Assembly (NCBI GenBank): GCA_964387075.1
Contig: CAYLVB010000009.1
Span: 62,001-126,000, forward strand
Length of the DNA stretch: 64,000 bases
From: PALSA-968 sp964387075
GTDB taxonomy: Bacteria; Bacteroidota; Bacteroidia; B-17B0; Aurantibacillaceae
Direction of reading: 5' to 3'
The notes under the pieces are model-generated. The model did no database searches and was not told the DNA's origin. It saw only the letters and a program-made list of their open reading frames with translations. Position numbers and translations under genes: made by a program. The stretch's first letter is position 1; each line of letters begins with the position of its first letter. Shown piece by piece: positions 7,332-15,947 of this stretch.

Positions 7332-8582
7332 ATGGAAAGATTTACCGGACTCCTTGGCGTAGTTGTGATCTTTGGAATTGCCTTCCTGCTTTCCAATAAC
7401 CGCAAAGCCATTAATTACCGACTTATACTAAGCGGCGTGGGATTGCAGATCCTCATCGCGGTGCTTGTATTGAAAGTATCTTTTATAACCGATTTCTTCG
7501 CGCTGTTAGGCCGCGGCATGGGCAAGATCGAGCAATTTGCCACCCAGGGCGCCTCTTTTGTTTATGGAGGGATCATGGTTGATACGCATAATGGGCTTAC
7601 CAAAGGCTTTGGAGCCCCGCACACATTTGTTTTTGCTTTCAGCGTAACCGCCACCATCATTTTGGTTTGTGTATTGGTTGCGATCCTATATCACGTGGGT
7701 ATCATGCAGCGCGTGGTGGCTTTTATTGCCCGTATCATGAACTTTGTGATGCGCGTGAGCGGAGCCGAGGCCCTGAGCAACGTAGCCAGCGCCTTTGTGG
7801 GACAAGTAGAGGCCCAGGTGATGATACGCCCCTACCTTTCTTCGATGACCAAAAGCGAGCTGATGTCGTCGATGGCCGGAAGCATGGCTTGTATTGCAGG
7901 CGGTATTTTGATCGTCTACGTAAATATGGGCGCCCGGGCCGAGTATCTTTTAACGGCCAGTTTGATGGCTGCCCCGGCCGCTTTGGTAATAAGCAAGATC
8001 ATATATCCCGAGACGGAAGAGCCTGTAACCAAAGGAAAGGTTAAGCTGGAGGTTAAAAAGGAGCATACCAACCTGATAGACGCCATTTCGCACGGAGCTG
8101 CCGATGGCATGAAAATAGCCATAAACGTGGTGGCCATGCTCATAGGCTTCATAGCCCTGATAGCGCTGGTGAACTACGGACTGGGAAAGGTAGGCTCCAT
8201 CAATAATTTCTGCCCGGAACTGTCATTAGATTACCTTTTTGGGAAGCTTTTTTACCCCCTGGCCTGGTGCATGGGCGTGCCCGATGCCGATGTGCAGCAA
8301 GTGGCCACTATAATGGGTCAAAAACTCACTATAAACGAGTTTGTGGCCTTTGATACCCTTACCCATAAGTTGGCTACCCCCCTGAGCGAAAAAGGCCTTA
8401 TAATAACGAGTTTTGCTATTTGCGGCTTTGCCAACTTCAGCTCGGTAGGCATGCAGATAGGCGGCATAGGCGCTTTGGCCCCCGAAAGGCGCGCCGACCT
8501 GGCCAAATTGGGCATCCGGGCGCTTATCAGCGGGACCTTAGCCTCTTACCTTTCGGCCACCATAGCCGGAATGCTTATCTAA
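7332..8582 (+). CDS. NupC-family concentrative nucleoside transporter
   Basis: 416 residues, nearly all membrane segments, the normal size for bacterial NupC/CNT transporters. Conserved signatures are present: GQVEAQ at about residue 160 (the GQxE substrate-site motif) and FANFSSVGMQIGGIGALAPERR near residue 370. CNT proteins import nucleosides across the inner membrane using a sodium or proton gradient. A large gating domain (around 85-200) is followed by a nucleoside-recognition half. It is transcribed alone, divergent from the O-methyltransferase. Between its stop and recQ lie about 180 bp with no terminator that I can see. Whether it takes purines or pyrimidines cannot be told. Confidence 0.92.
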   Translation: MERFTGLLGVVVIFGIAFLLSNNRKAINYRLILSGVGLQILIAVLVLKVSFITDFFALLGRGMGKIEQFATQGASFVYGGIMVDTHNGLTKGFGAPHTFVFAFSVTATIILVCVLVAILYHVGIMQRVVAFIARIMNFVMRVSGAEALSNVASAFVGQVEAQVMIRPYLSSMTKSELMSSMAGSMACIAGGILIVYVNMGARAEYLLTASLMAAPAALVISKIIYPETEEPVTKGKVKLEVKKEHTNLIDAISHGAADGMKIAINVVAMLIGFIALIALVNYGLGKVGSINNFCPELSLDYLFGKLFYPLAWCMGVPDADVQQVATIMGQKLTINEFVAFDTLTHKLATPLSEKGLIITSFAICGFANFSSVGMQIGGIGALAPERRADLAKLGIRALISGTLASYLSATIAGMLI

Positions 8583-8765
8583 AAGCTGAAATTCGTCGAA
8601 GGTTTACTGAAGTTTTGGCTTGGCCAGAACAGGTAAATTACCTTTCATCGGCAAAAATCCCCGATTGGTATAAAAACTAATTTTTAGGGCATAAAGCTTT
8701 GAAAGGAACGAAATTTTTCATATATCTTTACGTTACAGTTAAAATTAAGTACTTATTCCTTATCA

Positions 8766-11000
8766 ATGCCAAAAATGAGCCTCACATTAGAACTATCGCT
8801 CCAGGGAACCCTCAAGAAATTCTTCGGTTTCGAAAAATTCAAGGGTACCCAGGAAAAGATCATCAGCAGCATCCTGGAAGGCCATGACACCTTTGTGATC
8901 ATGCCTACCGGCGGGGGTAAATCCCTCTGCTACCAATTGCCTGCCGTGATCAGCGAGGGCACAGCTATTATCGTTTCCCCCCTTATTGCTTTAATGAAGA
9001 ACCAGGTAGACGCCATCCGCGGCTTTAGCAGCGAAGAAGGTATCGCCCACTTTATGAACTCCTCTTTATCCAAAGCCGAGATCACCAAGGTTAAAAAAGA
9101 CGTACTAAGCGGCAGGACCAAGCTTTTATATGTAGCCCCCGAAACACTTACCAAAGAAGACAATATCAAATTCTTCACCGAATTCAAGGTTTCCTTCTTT
9201 GCCATCGACGAAGCACACTGTATCTCTGAATGGGGACACGATTTCAGGCCGGAATACCGCCGCCTGCGTCCTATCATTGACAAGGTTGCCGCCGAAATGA
9301 AGAAGAACATCCCCGTAATAGCCTTAACGGCCACCGCTACCCCCAAAGTGCAGCTGGATATCCAGAAGAACTTAGGCATGCTGAAAGCCAACCTCTTTAA
9401 GTCATCGTTCAACCGCGGGAACTTATACTACGACATCCGTCCAAAGACCAATGTCATCAAAGAAATTATCAAATACGTAAAACAGAACGCCGGCAAATCG
9501 GGTATCATTTACTGCTTAAGCCGTAAAAAGGTAGAAGAAGTTGCCGAAGTACTGAAAGTGAATGGTATCAAAGCCGCACCCTACCACGCCGGTATGGATG
9601 CCAAGGAACGCGCCAAGGTGCAGGATGGCTTCTTAATGGAAGACCTGAACGTGATCGTGGCCACCATCGCCTTCGGTATGGGCATCGACAAGCCGGATGT
9701 GCGTTTTGTGATACACCACGATATTCCAAAATCATTAGAAAGCTATTATCAAGAGACCGGTCGTGCCGGCCGTGATGGCGGAGAAGGTAATTGCGTTACT
9801 TTCTACAGTCATGATGATATAGTGAAACTCGAGAAATTCCTAAAAGGCAAACCGGTTGCCGAAATGGAGATCGGTAAGGCCTTATTGCAGGAGACCGTTT
9901 CTTTCGCGGAAACCTCATCCTGCCGCCGTACTTTCTTACTGCACTATTTCGGTGAGGAGTTCGAAGAAAGCAAATGCAACAAACATTGCGATAACTGCCG
10001 TCACCCCAAACAGAAGTTCGAAGGAAAAGCGGATGTATCGCTCGCGATCGAATCGGTACTGGCTGTTAAAGAAAAACACAAGACCAAAGATTGTATCCAT
10101 GTATTGATGGGAACGCTTACCTCAACGGGTAAGACCTATAAGCACAACGAGCTTGATCTTTTTGGTGATGGTGTGGAAGGCGATAAGGACGACCGTTACT
10201 GGAGCTCCGTGTTCCGCCAGGCATTGGTGAACGGACTTTTAGCCAAAGATATTGAGACCTACGGTTTATTGAGCGTGACCGATAAAGGAAAAAAATTCCT
10301 GCAAAAACCATACTCTATCATGCTTACCCGCGACCACGATTACAGTGGTGCCGACAGCGGTGAGGATGATGATATGGCAACACCAACGGGCAAGGGCGCC
10401 GGCGCTGCCGACCAGCTTTTGTACAACCTGTTGAAAGATGAGGTGAAGAAGATAGCGAAAGCGAAGAAATTACCTCCTTATGTGATCTTTGCAGAAACTT
10501 CATTGGAAGAAATGGCCATCCAGTACCCCATCACTATGGACGAAATGACCCGCATTAACGGGGTTGGTTCGGGTAAAGCGGCTAAATACGGAGCTTCTAT
10601 CATCGCGCTTATCAAAAAGCACGTGGAGGAGAACGAGATCGAGCGCCCGGTGGATATGCTGGTAAAATCAGTGGCCAATAAATCAGGTAACAAGATCTAC
10701 ATTATCCAGAATATCGACCGCAAGATCAATTTAGAGAACGTAGCCAAATCAAAACAGCTTACGTTCAACGAACTGATACACGAGATGGAGACCATTGTAC
10801 ATTCGGGTACCCGGCTGAACATCGCTTACTACCTGGATGATGTGATGGACCCAGAGAAACAGGAAGAGGTGATCGAATACTTCCGCGACAGCCAGACCGA
10901 TTCTGTTGACGCGGCCCTTAAAGAATTAGGATCAGACGATTATACCGAAGAAGAGATACGCTTAATGCGCATAAAGTTTTTGAGTGAGTTTGGGAATTAG
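8766..11000 (+). CDS. recQ: ATP-dependent DNA helicase RecQ
   Basis: 744 residues. Walker A MPTGGGKSLCYQLP (about 47-60) and DEAH with the RecQ aromatic loop (AIDEAHCISEWGHDFRPEY) lie in the first helicase lobe. The second lobe has the ETGRAGRDG arginine-finger motif, then the zinc site (the Cys of SSC and CNKHCDNC), a winged-helix region and an HRDC domain near 540-620. A C-terminal tail of about 100 residues resembles the extra helix-turn-helix part found in Bacteroidota RecQ. It unwinds DNA 3'-5' in recombination and replication-fork repair. An alternative ATG lies three codons downstream. TATCTTTA at 8723-8730 is a one-mismatch promoter candidate. Confidence 0.95.
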   Translation: MPKMSLTLELSLQGTLKKFFGFEKFKGTQEKIISSILEGHDTFVIMPTGGGKSLCYQLPAVISEGTAIIVSPLIALMKNQVDAIRGFSSEEGIAHFMNSSLSKAEITKVKKDVLSGRTKLLYVAPETLTKEDNIKFFTEFKVSFFAIDEAHCISEWGHDFRPEYRRLRPIIDKVAAEMKKNIPVIALTATATPKVQLDIQKNLGMLKANLFKSSFNRGNLYYDIRPKTNVIKEIIKYVKQNAGKSGIIYCLSRKKVEEVAEVLKVNGIKAAPYHAGMDAKERAKVQDGFLMEDLNVIVATIAFGMGIDKPDVRFVIHHDIPKSLESYYQETGRAGRDGGEGNCVTFYSHDDIVKLEKFLKGKPVAEMEIGKALLQETVSFAETSSCRRTFLLHYFGEEFEESKCNKHCDNCRHPKQKFEGKADVSLAIESVLAVKEKHKTKDCIHVLMGTLTSTGKTYKHNELDLFGDGVEGDKDDRYWSSVFRQALVNGLLAKDIETYGLLSVTDKGKKFLQKPYSIMLTRDHDYSGADSGEDDDMATPTGKGAGAADQLLYNLLKDEVKKIAKAKKLPPYVIFAETSLEEMAIQYPITMDEMTRINGVGSGKAAKYGASIIALIKKHVEENEIERPVDMLVKSVANKSGNKIYIIQNIDRKINLENVAKSKQLTFNELIHEMETIVHSGTRLNIAYYLDDVMDPEKQEEVIEYFRDSQTDSVDAALKELGSDDYTEEEIRLMRIKFLSEFGN

Positions 11001-11026
11001 GCCTGTAGCTTCATAAGGAAAAAGAA

Positions 11027-11054
11027 AACCGCGAGTGAAACCTCGCGGTTTTTT
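11027..11054 (+). terminator. Rho-independent terminator after recQ
   Basis: Perfect nine-base stem AACCGCGAG/CTCGCGGTT (11027-11035 and 11042-11050) with a six-base loop, followed by T residues. Confidence 0.9.
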
Positions 11055-11081
11055 GTTGACCGGAATTTTAATTGACCCAAT

Positions 11082-11115
11082 AAAAAAACCCAGACGCTAC
11101 GGTCTGGGTTTTTGT
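11082..11115 (-). terminator. Terminator between L25 and recQ, works in both directions
   Basis: Stem CCCAGAC/GTCTGGG (11089-11095 and 11102-11108) with a run of A on the left and of T on the right. It lies just after the L25 stop codon on the minus strand, so it ends that operon and backs up the recQ terminator. Confidence 0.85.
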
Positions 11116-11131
11116 TTTTATGGATCTAAGA

Positions 11132-11809
11132 TTATTTCTTAGCGTCAGGCTTCTTCGCATCAGCTGCTTTAGCGTCTGCTTTTGGAGCATCTGCTTTTGC
11201 TGCGCCGTCAGCCGCAGGTGCTGCTGCATCGGTAGCCGCTGCTGCGGGTTTAGCTTCTTCTTCAACCGCACGGGTCACGTTCACGCTCACGATAGCGCTG
11301 TCTTTCGCGCCCAGTAATTCGCATCCGTCAATTTTAACCTCACCGAAAGAGATAGACTGGCCAATGTTCAGTTTTTCGATGTTCAGATCAAGGAAAGCCG
11401 GGATCTTATCCGCTAAACCTTTCACCTTTACTTTACGGTGGCTCAGGATCAAACGACCGCCGGCTTTCACGCCTTCTGGCTGTCCGTGTAATTTTACGGG
11501 AATAGCGATAGTAACCGCTTTTCCTTCCTGGATCTCAAGGAAATCTACGTGCAATAAGCTGTCGTTCACTTTGTGGAACTGGGCTTCCTGCAGCATGGCT
11601 TTCGTTTTTTTACCGTTCAGGTCGATGTCAACGAAACATACATCGGGAGTATATATGATGTGTCTAAAGGCACGTACATCCGCATGGAAGTGTACTTGCT
11701 CTTTGCCCCCATACAGTACGCATGGTATCTGACCTTTGCGACGCAGCTGGGTTGCATCTTTTTTCCCTACGTTCGCGCGTGGCGAACCGCTCAATGATAC
11801 AATTTTCAT
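11132..11809 (-). CDS. rplY: 50S ribosomal protein L25/general stress protein Ctc
   Basis: The protein (226 residues from the ATG at 11809) has the L25 beta-barrel that binds 5S rRNA (RANVGKKDATQLRRKGQIPCVLYGG region) and the C-terminal TL5/Ctc domain (about 95-185). After that comes a 40-residue tail made almost only of Ala, Lys, Asp and Pro. The frame extends to a GTG at 11827, but the added MKKNKK is encoded by a poly-A tract and family members start at the MK before the first beta strand, so I use 11809. The gene lies downstream of prs with about 118 bp between, an order I recall from other bacteria, and probably shares its transcript. Confidence 0.92.
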   Translation of the reverse strand: MKIVSLSGSPRANVGKKDATQLRRKGQIPCVLYGGKEQVHFHADVRAFRHIIYTPDVCFVDIDLNGKKTKAMLQEAQFHKVNDSLLHVDFLEIQEGKAVTIAIPVKLHGQPEGVKAGGRLILSHRKVKVKGLADKIPAFLDLNIEKLNIGQSISFGEVKIDGCELLGAKDSAIVSVNVTRAVEEEAKPAAAATDAAAPAADGAAKADAPKADAKAADAKKPDAKK

Positions 11810-11927
11810 TTTTTTATTTTTTTTCACCCGCCTAAGCTTAAGCGAAGGCGGATCTTGGTTTGTGAGTGCTTTGAATTTCCCGCTTAAATTCTCTGCACCC
11901 GGTTTATTTATTTTGTACGGGCTTTAC

Positions 11928-12860
11928 TTACACGATAAAATGCGAGCTGATCGACTCGTGATGCAGGATGTTGTGCACCACTTTGGCGAATAAGCCGGCC
12001 ACTGAAATTACCCTGATCTTTCCTCCTTCTTTAATGTGAGGAATAGTATCCGTAACGATCAGTTCTTTTAATTTAGAGTTCTCGATGTTCTCGTACGCTT
12101 TACCGGATAACACGCCGTGCGTACAGATAGCACGCACGCTTAACGCGCCACGCTCCGTCATCATATCGGCTGCTTTGCAAAGTGTTCCGCCGGTGTCTAC
12201 GAGGTCATCAATTAAAACGATATTTCTTCCTTCTACTTCACCAATGGCGGTCATATGATCTACCTGGTTGGCCTTTGTACGTTGCTTATAGCAGATAACC
12301 AACTCGGCCTTTAAATGTTTCGCATATGCGTTGGCGCGTTTGCTGCCACCCATATCCGGAGCAGCTATGGTAAGGTTGGGTAAATTTAAATTCTGAATGT
12401 GCGGCATGAACAACGTCGACGCGTACAAATGATCAACAGGAATATCAAAGAATCCCTGAATTTGGTCAGCGTGAAGATCCATGGTCATTACGCGGGTTGC
12501 GCCTGCTACTGCCAGCATATCGGCTACTAATTTAGCGCCAATGGCCACACGGGGTTGATCTTTACGATCCTGGCGCGCGTAACCGTAATACGGAATAACA
12601 GCGATGATCTCTGATGCTGATGCACGTTTTGCCGCGTCGATCATCAGGAGTAATTCCATCAGGCTATCCGCAGGCGGCATGGTAGATTGGATCAAAAATA
12701 CTTTTTGTCCGCGCACGCTTTCTTCAAAAGAGATCTGGAACTCACCGTCGCTAAAAGGAATGCGCTTTACATGGCCCAAAGAAGAGCCATAAGCTTCAGC
12801 AATTTGCTTAGCCAAAACCGATGTGGCGCTACCTGTGAAAAACTTGACCTGTGGTTCCAT
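11928..12860 (-). CDS. prs: Ribose-phosphate pyrophosphokinase (PRPP synthetase)
   Basis: 310 residues, standard length for class I PRPP synthetases. The enzyme makes 5-phosphoribosyl diphosphate from ribose 5-phosphate and ATP for nucleotide, His and Trp synthesis in the cytoplasm. Visible motifs are the ATP loop YGYARQDRKDQPR (about 93-105), the metal/His segment DLHADQIQGFF (about 128-138) and the PRPP-binding loop DDLVDTGGTL (about 215-225). It ends with HHESISSHF, close to the usual C-terminus. It is upstream of L25 on the same strand. No exact TAnnTTTG box was found in the 195 bp between it and the tRNA gene. Confidence 0.96.
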   Translation of the reverse strand: MEPQVKFFTGSATSVLAKQIAEAYGSSLGHVKRIPFSDGEFQISFEESVRGQKVFLIQSTMPPADSLMELLLMIDAAKRASASEIIAVIPYYGYARQDRKDQPRVAIGAKLVADMLAVAGATRVMTMDLHADQIQGFFDIPVDHLYASTLFMPHIQNLNLPNLTIAAPDMGGSKRANAYAKHLKAELVICYKQRTKANQVDHMTAIGEVEGRNIVLIDDLVDTGGTLCKAADMMTERGALSVRAICTHGVLSGKAYENIENSKLKELIVTDTIPHIKEGGKIRVISVAGLFAKVVHNILHHESISSHFIV

Positions 12861-13021
12861 AATTTAAGGGTGCCCGCCCCGACCGGATCACCATCATCAT
12901 TAATAAGGCTTTTAACCTGTCGATTCGGGCCGGCAAAGCTATGAAATAATCATGGTCTTTGAAAGGGAAAACGCAGCTAAAAGAGCCGATGGAAACGAGC
13001 CTGATCTTGGGCCTCAATAAA

Positions 13022-13050
13022 AACCAAAAACCACTGAAAATCAGTGGTTT
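13022..13050 (-). terminator. Terminator of the tRNA-Leu gene
   Basis: Perfect nine-base stem AAACCACTG/CAGTGGTTT (13028-13036 and 13042-13050). On the minus strand it is followed by TTGG. It starts six bases after the 3' end of the tRNA. Confidence 0.8.
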
Positions 13051-13055
13051 AACTT

Positions 13056-13142
13056 TGGTACCCCGGGCCGGACTCGAACCGGCATGTCATTGCTGACACT
13101 GGTGTTTGAGACCAGCGCGTCTACCGATTCCGCCACCGAGGC
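13056..13142 (-). tRNA. tRNA-Leu, anticodon CAA
   Basis: An 87-base class II tRNA on the minus strand. The 5' GCCTCGG can pair with CCGGGGT at the 3' side (with a G-U closing pair). The anticodon arm is CTGGT-CTCAAAC-ACCAG, giving anticodon CAA (codon UUG). A long variable arm (TGTCAGCAATGACA) and a T arm with GTTCGAGTC follow. The terminal CCA is encoded. The long variable arm and the anticodon both identify leucine. Confidence 0.93.
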
Positions 13143-13299
13143 AAAAATTCGGGCTACGAAAATACCTATTTTTATGGATCTATAGTTAAAACCGGGAAAA
13201 AATATGAAACCAAGGCATAAGTTCCCTCTGACCTCCTTTTTTTGAATGATATATTGTTTGATCCATTTGGCAAACTTTTTCCAGCTTAGGTGTTTTAGT

Positions 13300-13307
13300 T
13301 ATCTTCG
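13300..13307 (+). promoter_or_regulatory. Near-consensus -7 element for the TPR histidine kinase gene
   Basis: TATCTTCG differs from TAnnTTTG at one base and is only five bases before the ATG at 13313. Transcription would begin at or next to the start codon, so the message may be leaderless. Confidence 0.4.
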
Positions 13308-13312
13308 TAAAT

Positions 13313-14998
13313 ATGCGTTTGAACCCTCGAACATTCCTGTTGGCATTTTATTTTTTATTCTTCTTTGTTACTCGCCTGAACTCTCAGAATGCGTTACTCG
13401 ACAGTTTGCTCACGGTTTATCGCGCCGATTCAATCCATGCTACTTCCCGCCTTTTAAATCACATTGGTAGCGTGTATTACGCGCGGTACGATCTTGAGGG
13501 TTATAACCAGGCGTTGCATTTCCACCAAATGGGCCTCAATGCGGCAAGAAAGTCGGGTGACGAAAAAATGATCGCGGTGAGTTACCGTCTCATCGCGGCC
13601 GTTTACGACGCAACGAATATGAACCTGGACACAGCTGCGGCCTACTACCAACATTACCTCAATTACCAAATTAAGATGCAGGATACGATCCGCATCATTG
13701 ACGGTTACCGCAACCTGCTGGTTACCTATTTTAAACTGAAAAAAGATCAACTCGAAATAGCCGATAGACTTTACGCTTACCTGCGTGCCTATGATGGAAC
13801 AACAAATCCAAATTACAAGAATCAACTAAGTATTTTTTATTCGCAGCACAACGATAACTTGAGGGCACAGGAACTGTTCACCGAGATCAACTCCGATGTT
13901 TCAGCAGGAGAAGACCCCGAAACGTTCAGAAATTATTTTTATGCCAAACATTATTTATTCAGGGCGCAAAAGAAATATAAAGATGCGGTCAACTTCCTGG
14001 AATCGATGCTTACTAAAGCAAAATTCACCATCGATTCCATCAGTATCACCAAATGTTTGTCTGAACATTACCAGGACCTGGGCGATTACAAGAACGCTTT
14101 TCGCACCCTTGAGATCAACTCGGCCCTTACCTACCGGCTTGAAACAGAAAGCGGTAAGAACCGCATAGCTGAAACTGCAAGTTATTACCTTAACGAAGAG
14201 AAGGAAAAAGAAAGAGTGTATTTCAGAGAAAAGGCAGCCAGTGAAACCCGGATCAAAAATTTCACATTACTCACTTCAATACTCCTGGGAGCATTTCTCG
14301 TTATTATTCTATATTTTTCATTGCGCACCGCAAAACAAAATAATATCCTGAAAAAACAAAAGGATGAACTTGGTCGCCTAAATGATGAGAAAACATTATA
14401 TCTAAAGGAGATTCATCATCGCGTAAAGAACAACCTGCAGATCATTTCGAGCATGCTCGACCTACAGGTACACGACCTGAAAGATCAAAAAGCCATAGAA
14501 GCGCTACGAGAGATGCAGATGCGCGTGTACAGTATGGCCGTGGTACACAAAAATCTTTATGAAAAAGAAGATCTCGACCATATTGATCTGCGATTTTATT
14601 TGGAGAACCTTTTCGCCACCATTTATAATACATTTAGAGACACCAGTAAACAGGTCACATTCAGGGTGGAAGCCAATGGCATTTTATTGGGAATAGACCA
14701 CGTGATACCCCTGGGATTGATCGTAAATGAATTGATAACCAATTCACTTAAATACGCTTTTATAAATAGAACAGAAGGCCATATTAGCATTACAGTCTCC
14801 CAAATTGAGAAAGGGCGATTCGAGTTCCGGTATGGCGATAATGGTTCGGGTCTTGTGTCAGATATTATGTCTTCCGGTTCCTTTGGATTGAAGCTGGTTA
14901 GACTCATGGCTAAGAAGCTAAAGGGAACATTAAATTTTGAAAATACAGCTAATGGTCTGAACTTTTTCTTTAATTTTATAACTGAAGAGCAACCATGA
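13313..14998 (+). CDS. TPR-containing sensor histidine kinase (HisKA_2 type)
   Basis: 561 residues. A signal/anchor sequence (about 8-28) is followed by a periplasmic helical region of TPR-like units (about 45-290). Then come a transmembrane helix (about 322-342), a coiled coil and a HisKA_2 dimerisation domain with EIHHRVKNNLQIISSMLDLQ (phospho-acceptor H368 or H369). The HATPase domain has N-box VNELITNSLKYAF and G-box DNGSGL. It should sense an envelope signal through the TPR part and phosphorylate the regulator encoded next, whose ATG overlaps its stop by four bases (ATGA). The signal is unknown. It is the first gene of a two-gene operon. Confidence 0.9.
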   Translation: MRLNPRTFLLAFYFLFFFVTRLNSQNALLDSLLTVYRADSIHATSRLLNHIGSVYYARYDLEGYNQALHFHQMGLNAARKSGDEKMIAVSYRLIAAVYDATNMNLDTAAAYYQHYLNYQIKMQDTIRIIDGYRNLLVTYFKLKKDQLEIADRLYAYLRAYDGTTNPNYKNQLSIFYSQHNDNLRAQELFTEINSDVSAGEDPETFRNYFYAKHYLFRAQKKYKDAVNFLESMLTKAKFTIDSISITKCLSEHYQDLGDYKNAFRTLEINSALTYRLETESGKNRIAETASYYLNEEKEKERVYFREKAASETRIKNFTLLTSILLGAFLVIILYFSLRTAKQNNILKKQKDELGRLNDEKTLYLKEIHHRVKNNLQIISSMLDLQVHDLKDQKAIEALREMQMRVYSMAVVHKNLYEKEDLDHIDLRFYLENLFATIYNTFRDTSKQVTFRVEANGILLGIDHVIPLGLIVNELITNSLKYAFINRTEGHISITVSQIEKGRFEFRYGDNGSGLVSDIMSSGSFGLKLVRLMAKKLKGTLNFENTANGLNFFFNFITEEQP

Positions 14999-15714
14999 CC
15001 GAGCTGAAGATAATGATATTGGAGGATGACCCTCTGATCGCTGAGAACATACGCATGAATCTTGCTGAGCTTGGGTATGACGCCCTGGAACCTGTTGCAA
15101 CCAAAAAGGAAGCTATCCAGCAACTTAACACCGACCCGCCTGATTTCGCCATCCTTGATATAAATATTAATGGTAAAATGGAGGGTATCGAAATCGGCGA
15201 GTTCATCCATAAACAATTGAATATTCCCTTCATTTACCTAACCGGCAATTCTGATAAGGATTCTATCTTTAAAGCGAGCGCAACACATCCTCAATCCTAT
15301 CTCATCAAACCATTTGCCACGCACGATCTTTACTCTGCCATACAGATCTCTATTGCAAACTTCTACGCGGTAAAGGAAAACGAGGACGTAAATGTTTTGC
15401 CGGAAAGCATTTTTGTGAAAGTAGGTAATAAATACACCAAGGTACAATTGCACGATGTCTACTTCCTTAAATCGGATGATAAGTACCTGGAGGTGGTGAC
15501 CACATCCGGGAATTACTTTATACGCACCACCATGGAATCTATGCTTCAATCACTCAAGGGACGTAATTTTATTCGTGTGCACCGTTCTTACTCCATTAAC
15601 ATGCGCCATCTCAAAGAAGTAAATGGCGAATACATTACGGTCGGAGACACCAAGATTCCTGTGGGTCGGGTATACAGGGACGATATCCTGAAGATCATCT
15701 CTACATTCCAGTAG
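14995..15714 (+). CDS. LytTR-family response regulator
   Basis: 239 residues: a receiver domain (1-120) with acidic pocket EDD at 10-12, phospho-acceptor D55 in AILDIN and a conserved lysine in YLIKPF, followed by a LytTR DNA-binding domain (about 140-238). The LytTR part has the typical VHRSYSINMRHL segment. LytTR regulators bind direct repeats in promoters. The start overlaps the kinase stop by four bases, so this is its cognate regulator. Just downstream lies the 10-kb adhesin gene, which makes it a candidate target, but I see no sequence proof of that. A terminator at 15852-15878 separates them. Confidence 0.92.
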   Translation: MTELKIMILEDDPLIAENIRMNLAELGYDALEPVATKKEAIQQLNTDPPDFAILDININGKMEGIEIGEFIHKQLNIPFIYLTGNSDKDSIFKASATHPQSYLIKPFATHDLYSAIQISIANFYAVKENEDVNVLPESIFVKVGNKYTKVQLHDVYFLKSDDKYLEVVTTSGNYFIRTTMESMLQSLKGRNFIRVHRSYSINMRHLKEVNGEYITVGDTKIPVGRVYRDDILKIISTFQ

Positions 15715-15851
15715 CGCCGCATTTTTTCACGCAAGGTTTTCTGCCCCTCACGGACATGATCCTGCATCTTGCGACATTATTAGGCGGTTAGAGTTACATT
15801 TTTCCTTTCTTTGGGCTGCCAACCAGCATTTTAAATGAAACTATTTAGCCT

Positions 15852-15878
15852 AAAAGGACTTTATTCGTCCTTTTTTAA
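15852..15878 (+). terminator. Rho-independent terminator after the two-component operon
   Basis: Stem AAAAGGAC/GTCCTTTT (15852-15859 and 15867-15874), seven-base loop, then T residues. It separates the kinase/regulator operon from the giant adhesin gene 70 bp further on. In the rest of 15715-15947 I see no gene and no exact TAnnTTTG promoter. Confidence 0.8.
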
Positions 15879-15947
15879 CATGCCCTTTTGCACGAATACA
15901 GGCGCAGGCAATGGCTTTCATCTTAAGTGCAATAACCATTTTAGTTT

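Noticed and set aside
8583..8765. Possible gene remnant between nupC and recQ
   Set aside because: A short open frame ends here but nothing in it matches a protein family I know; I see only a weak promoter candidate for recQ.
11809..11827. GTG start six codons before the L25 ATG
   Set aside because: The added residues come from a poly-A tract and family members begin at the later Met.
14995..14998. Possible frameshift fusing kinase and regulator
   Set aside because: The ATGA overlap is normal translational coupling, and both proteins are complete.
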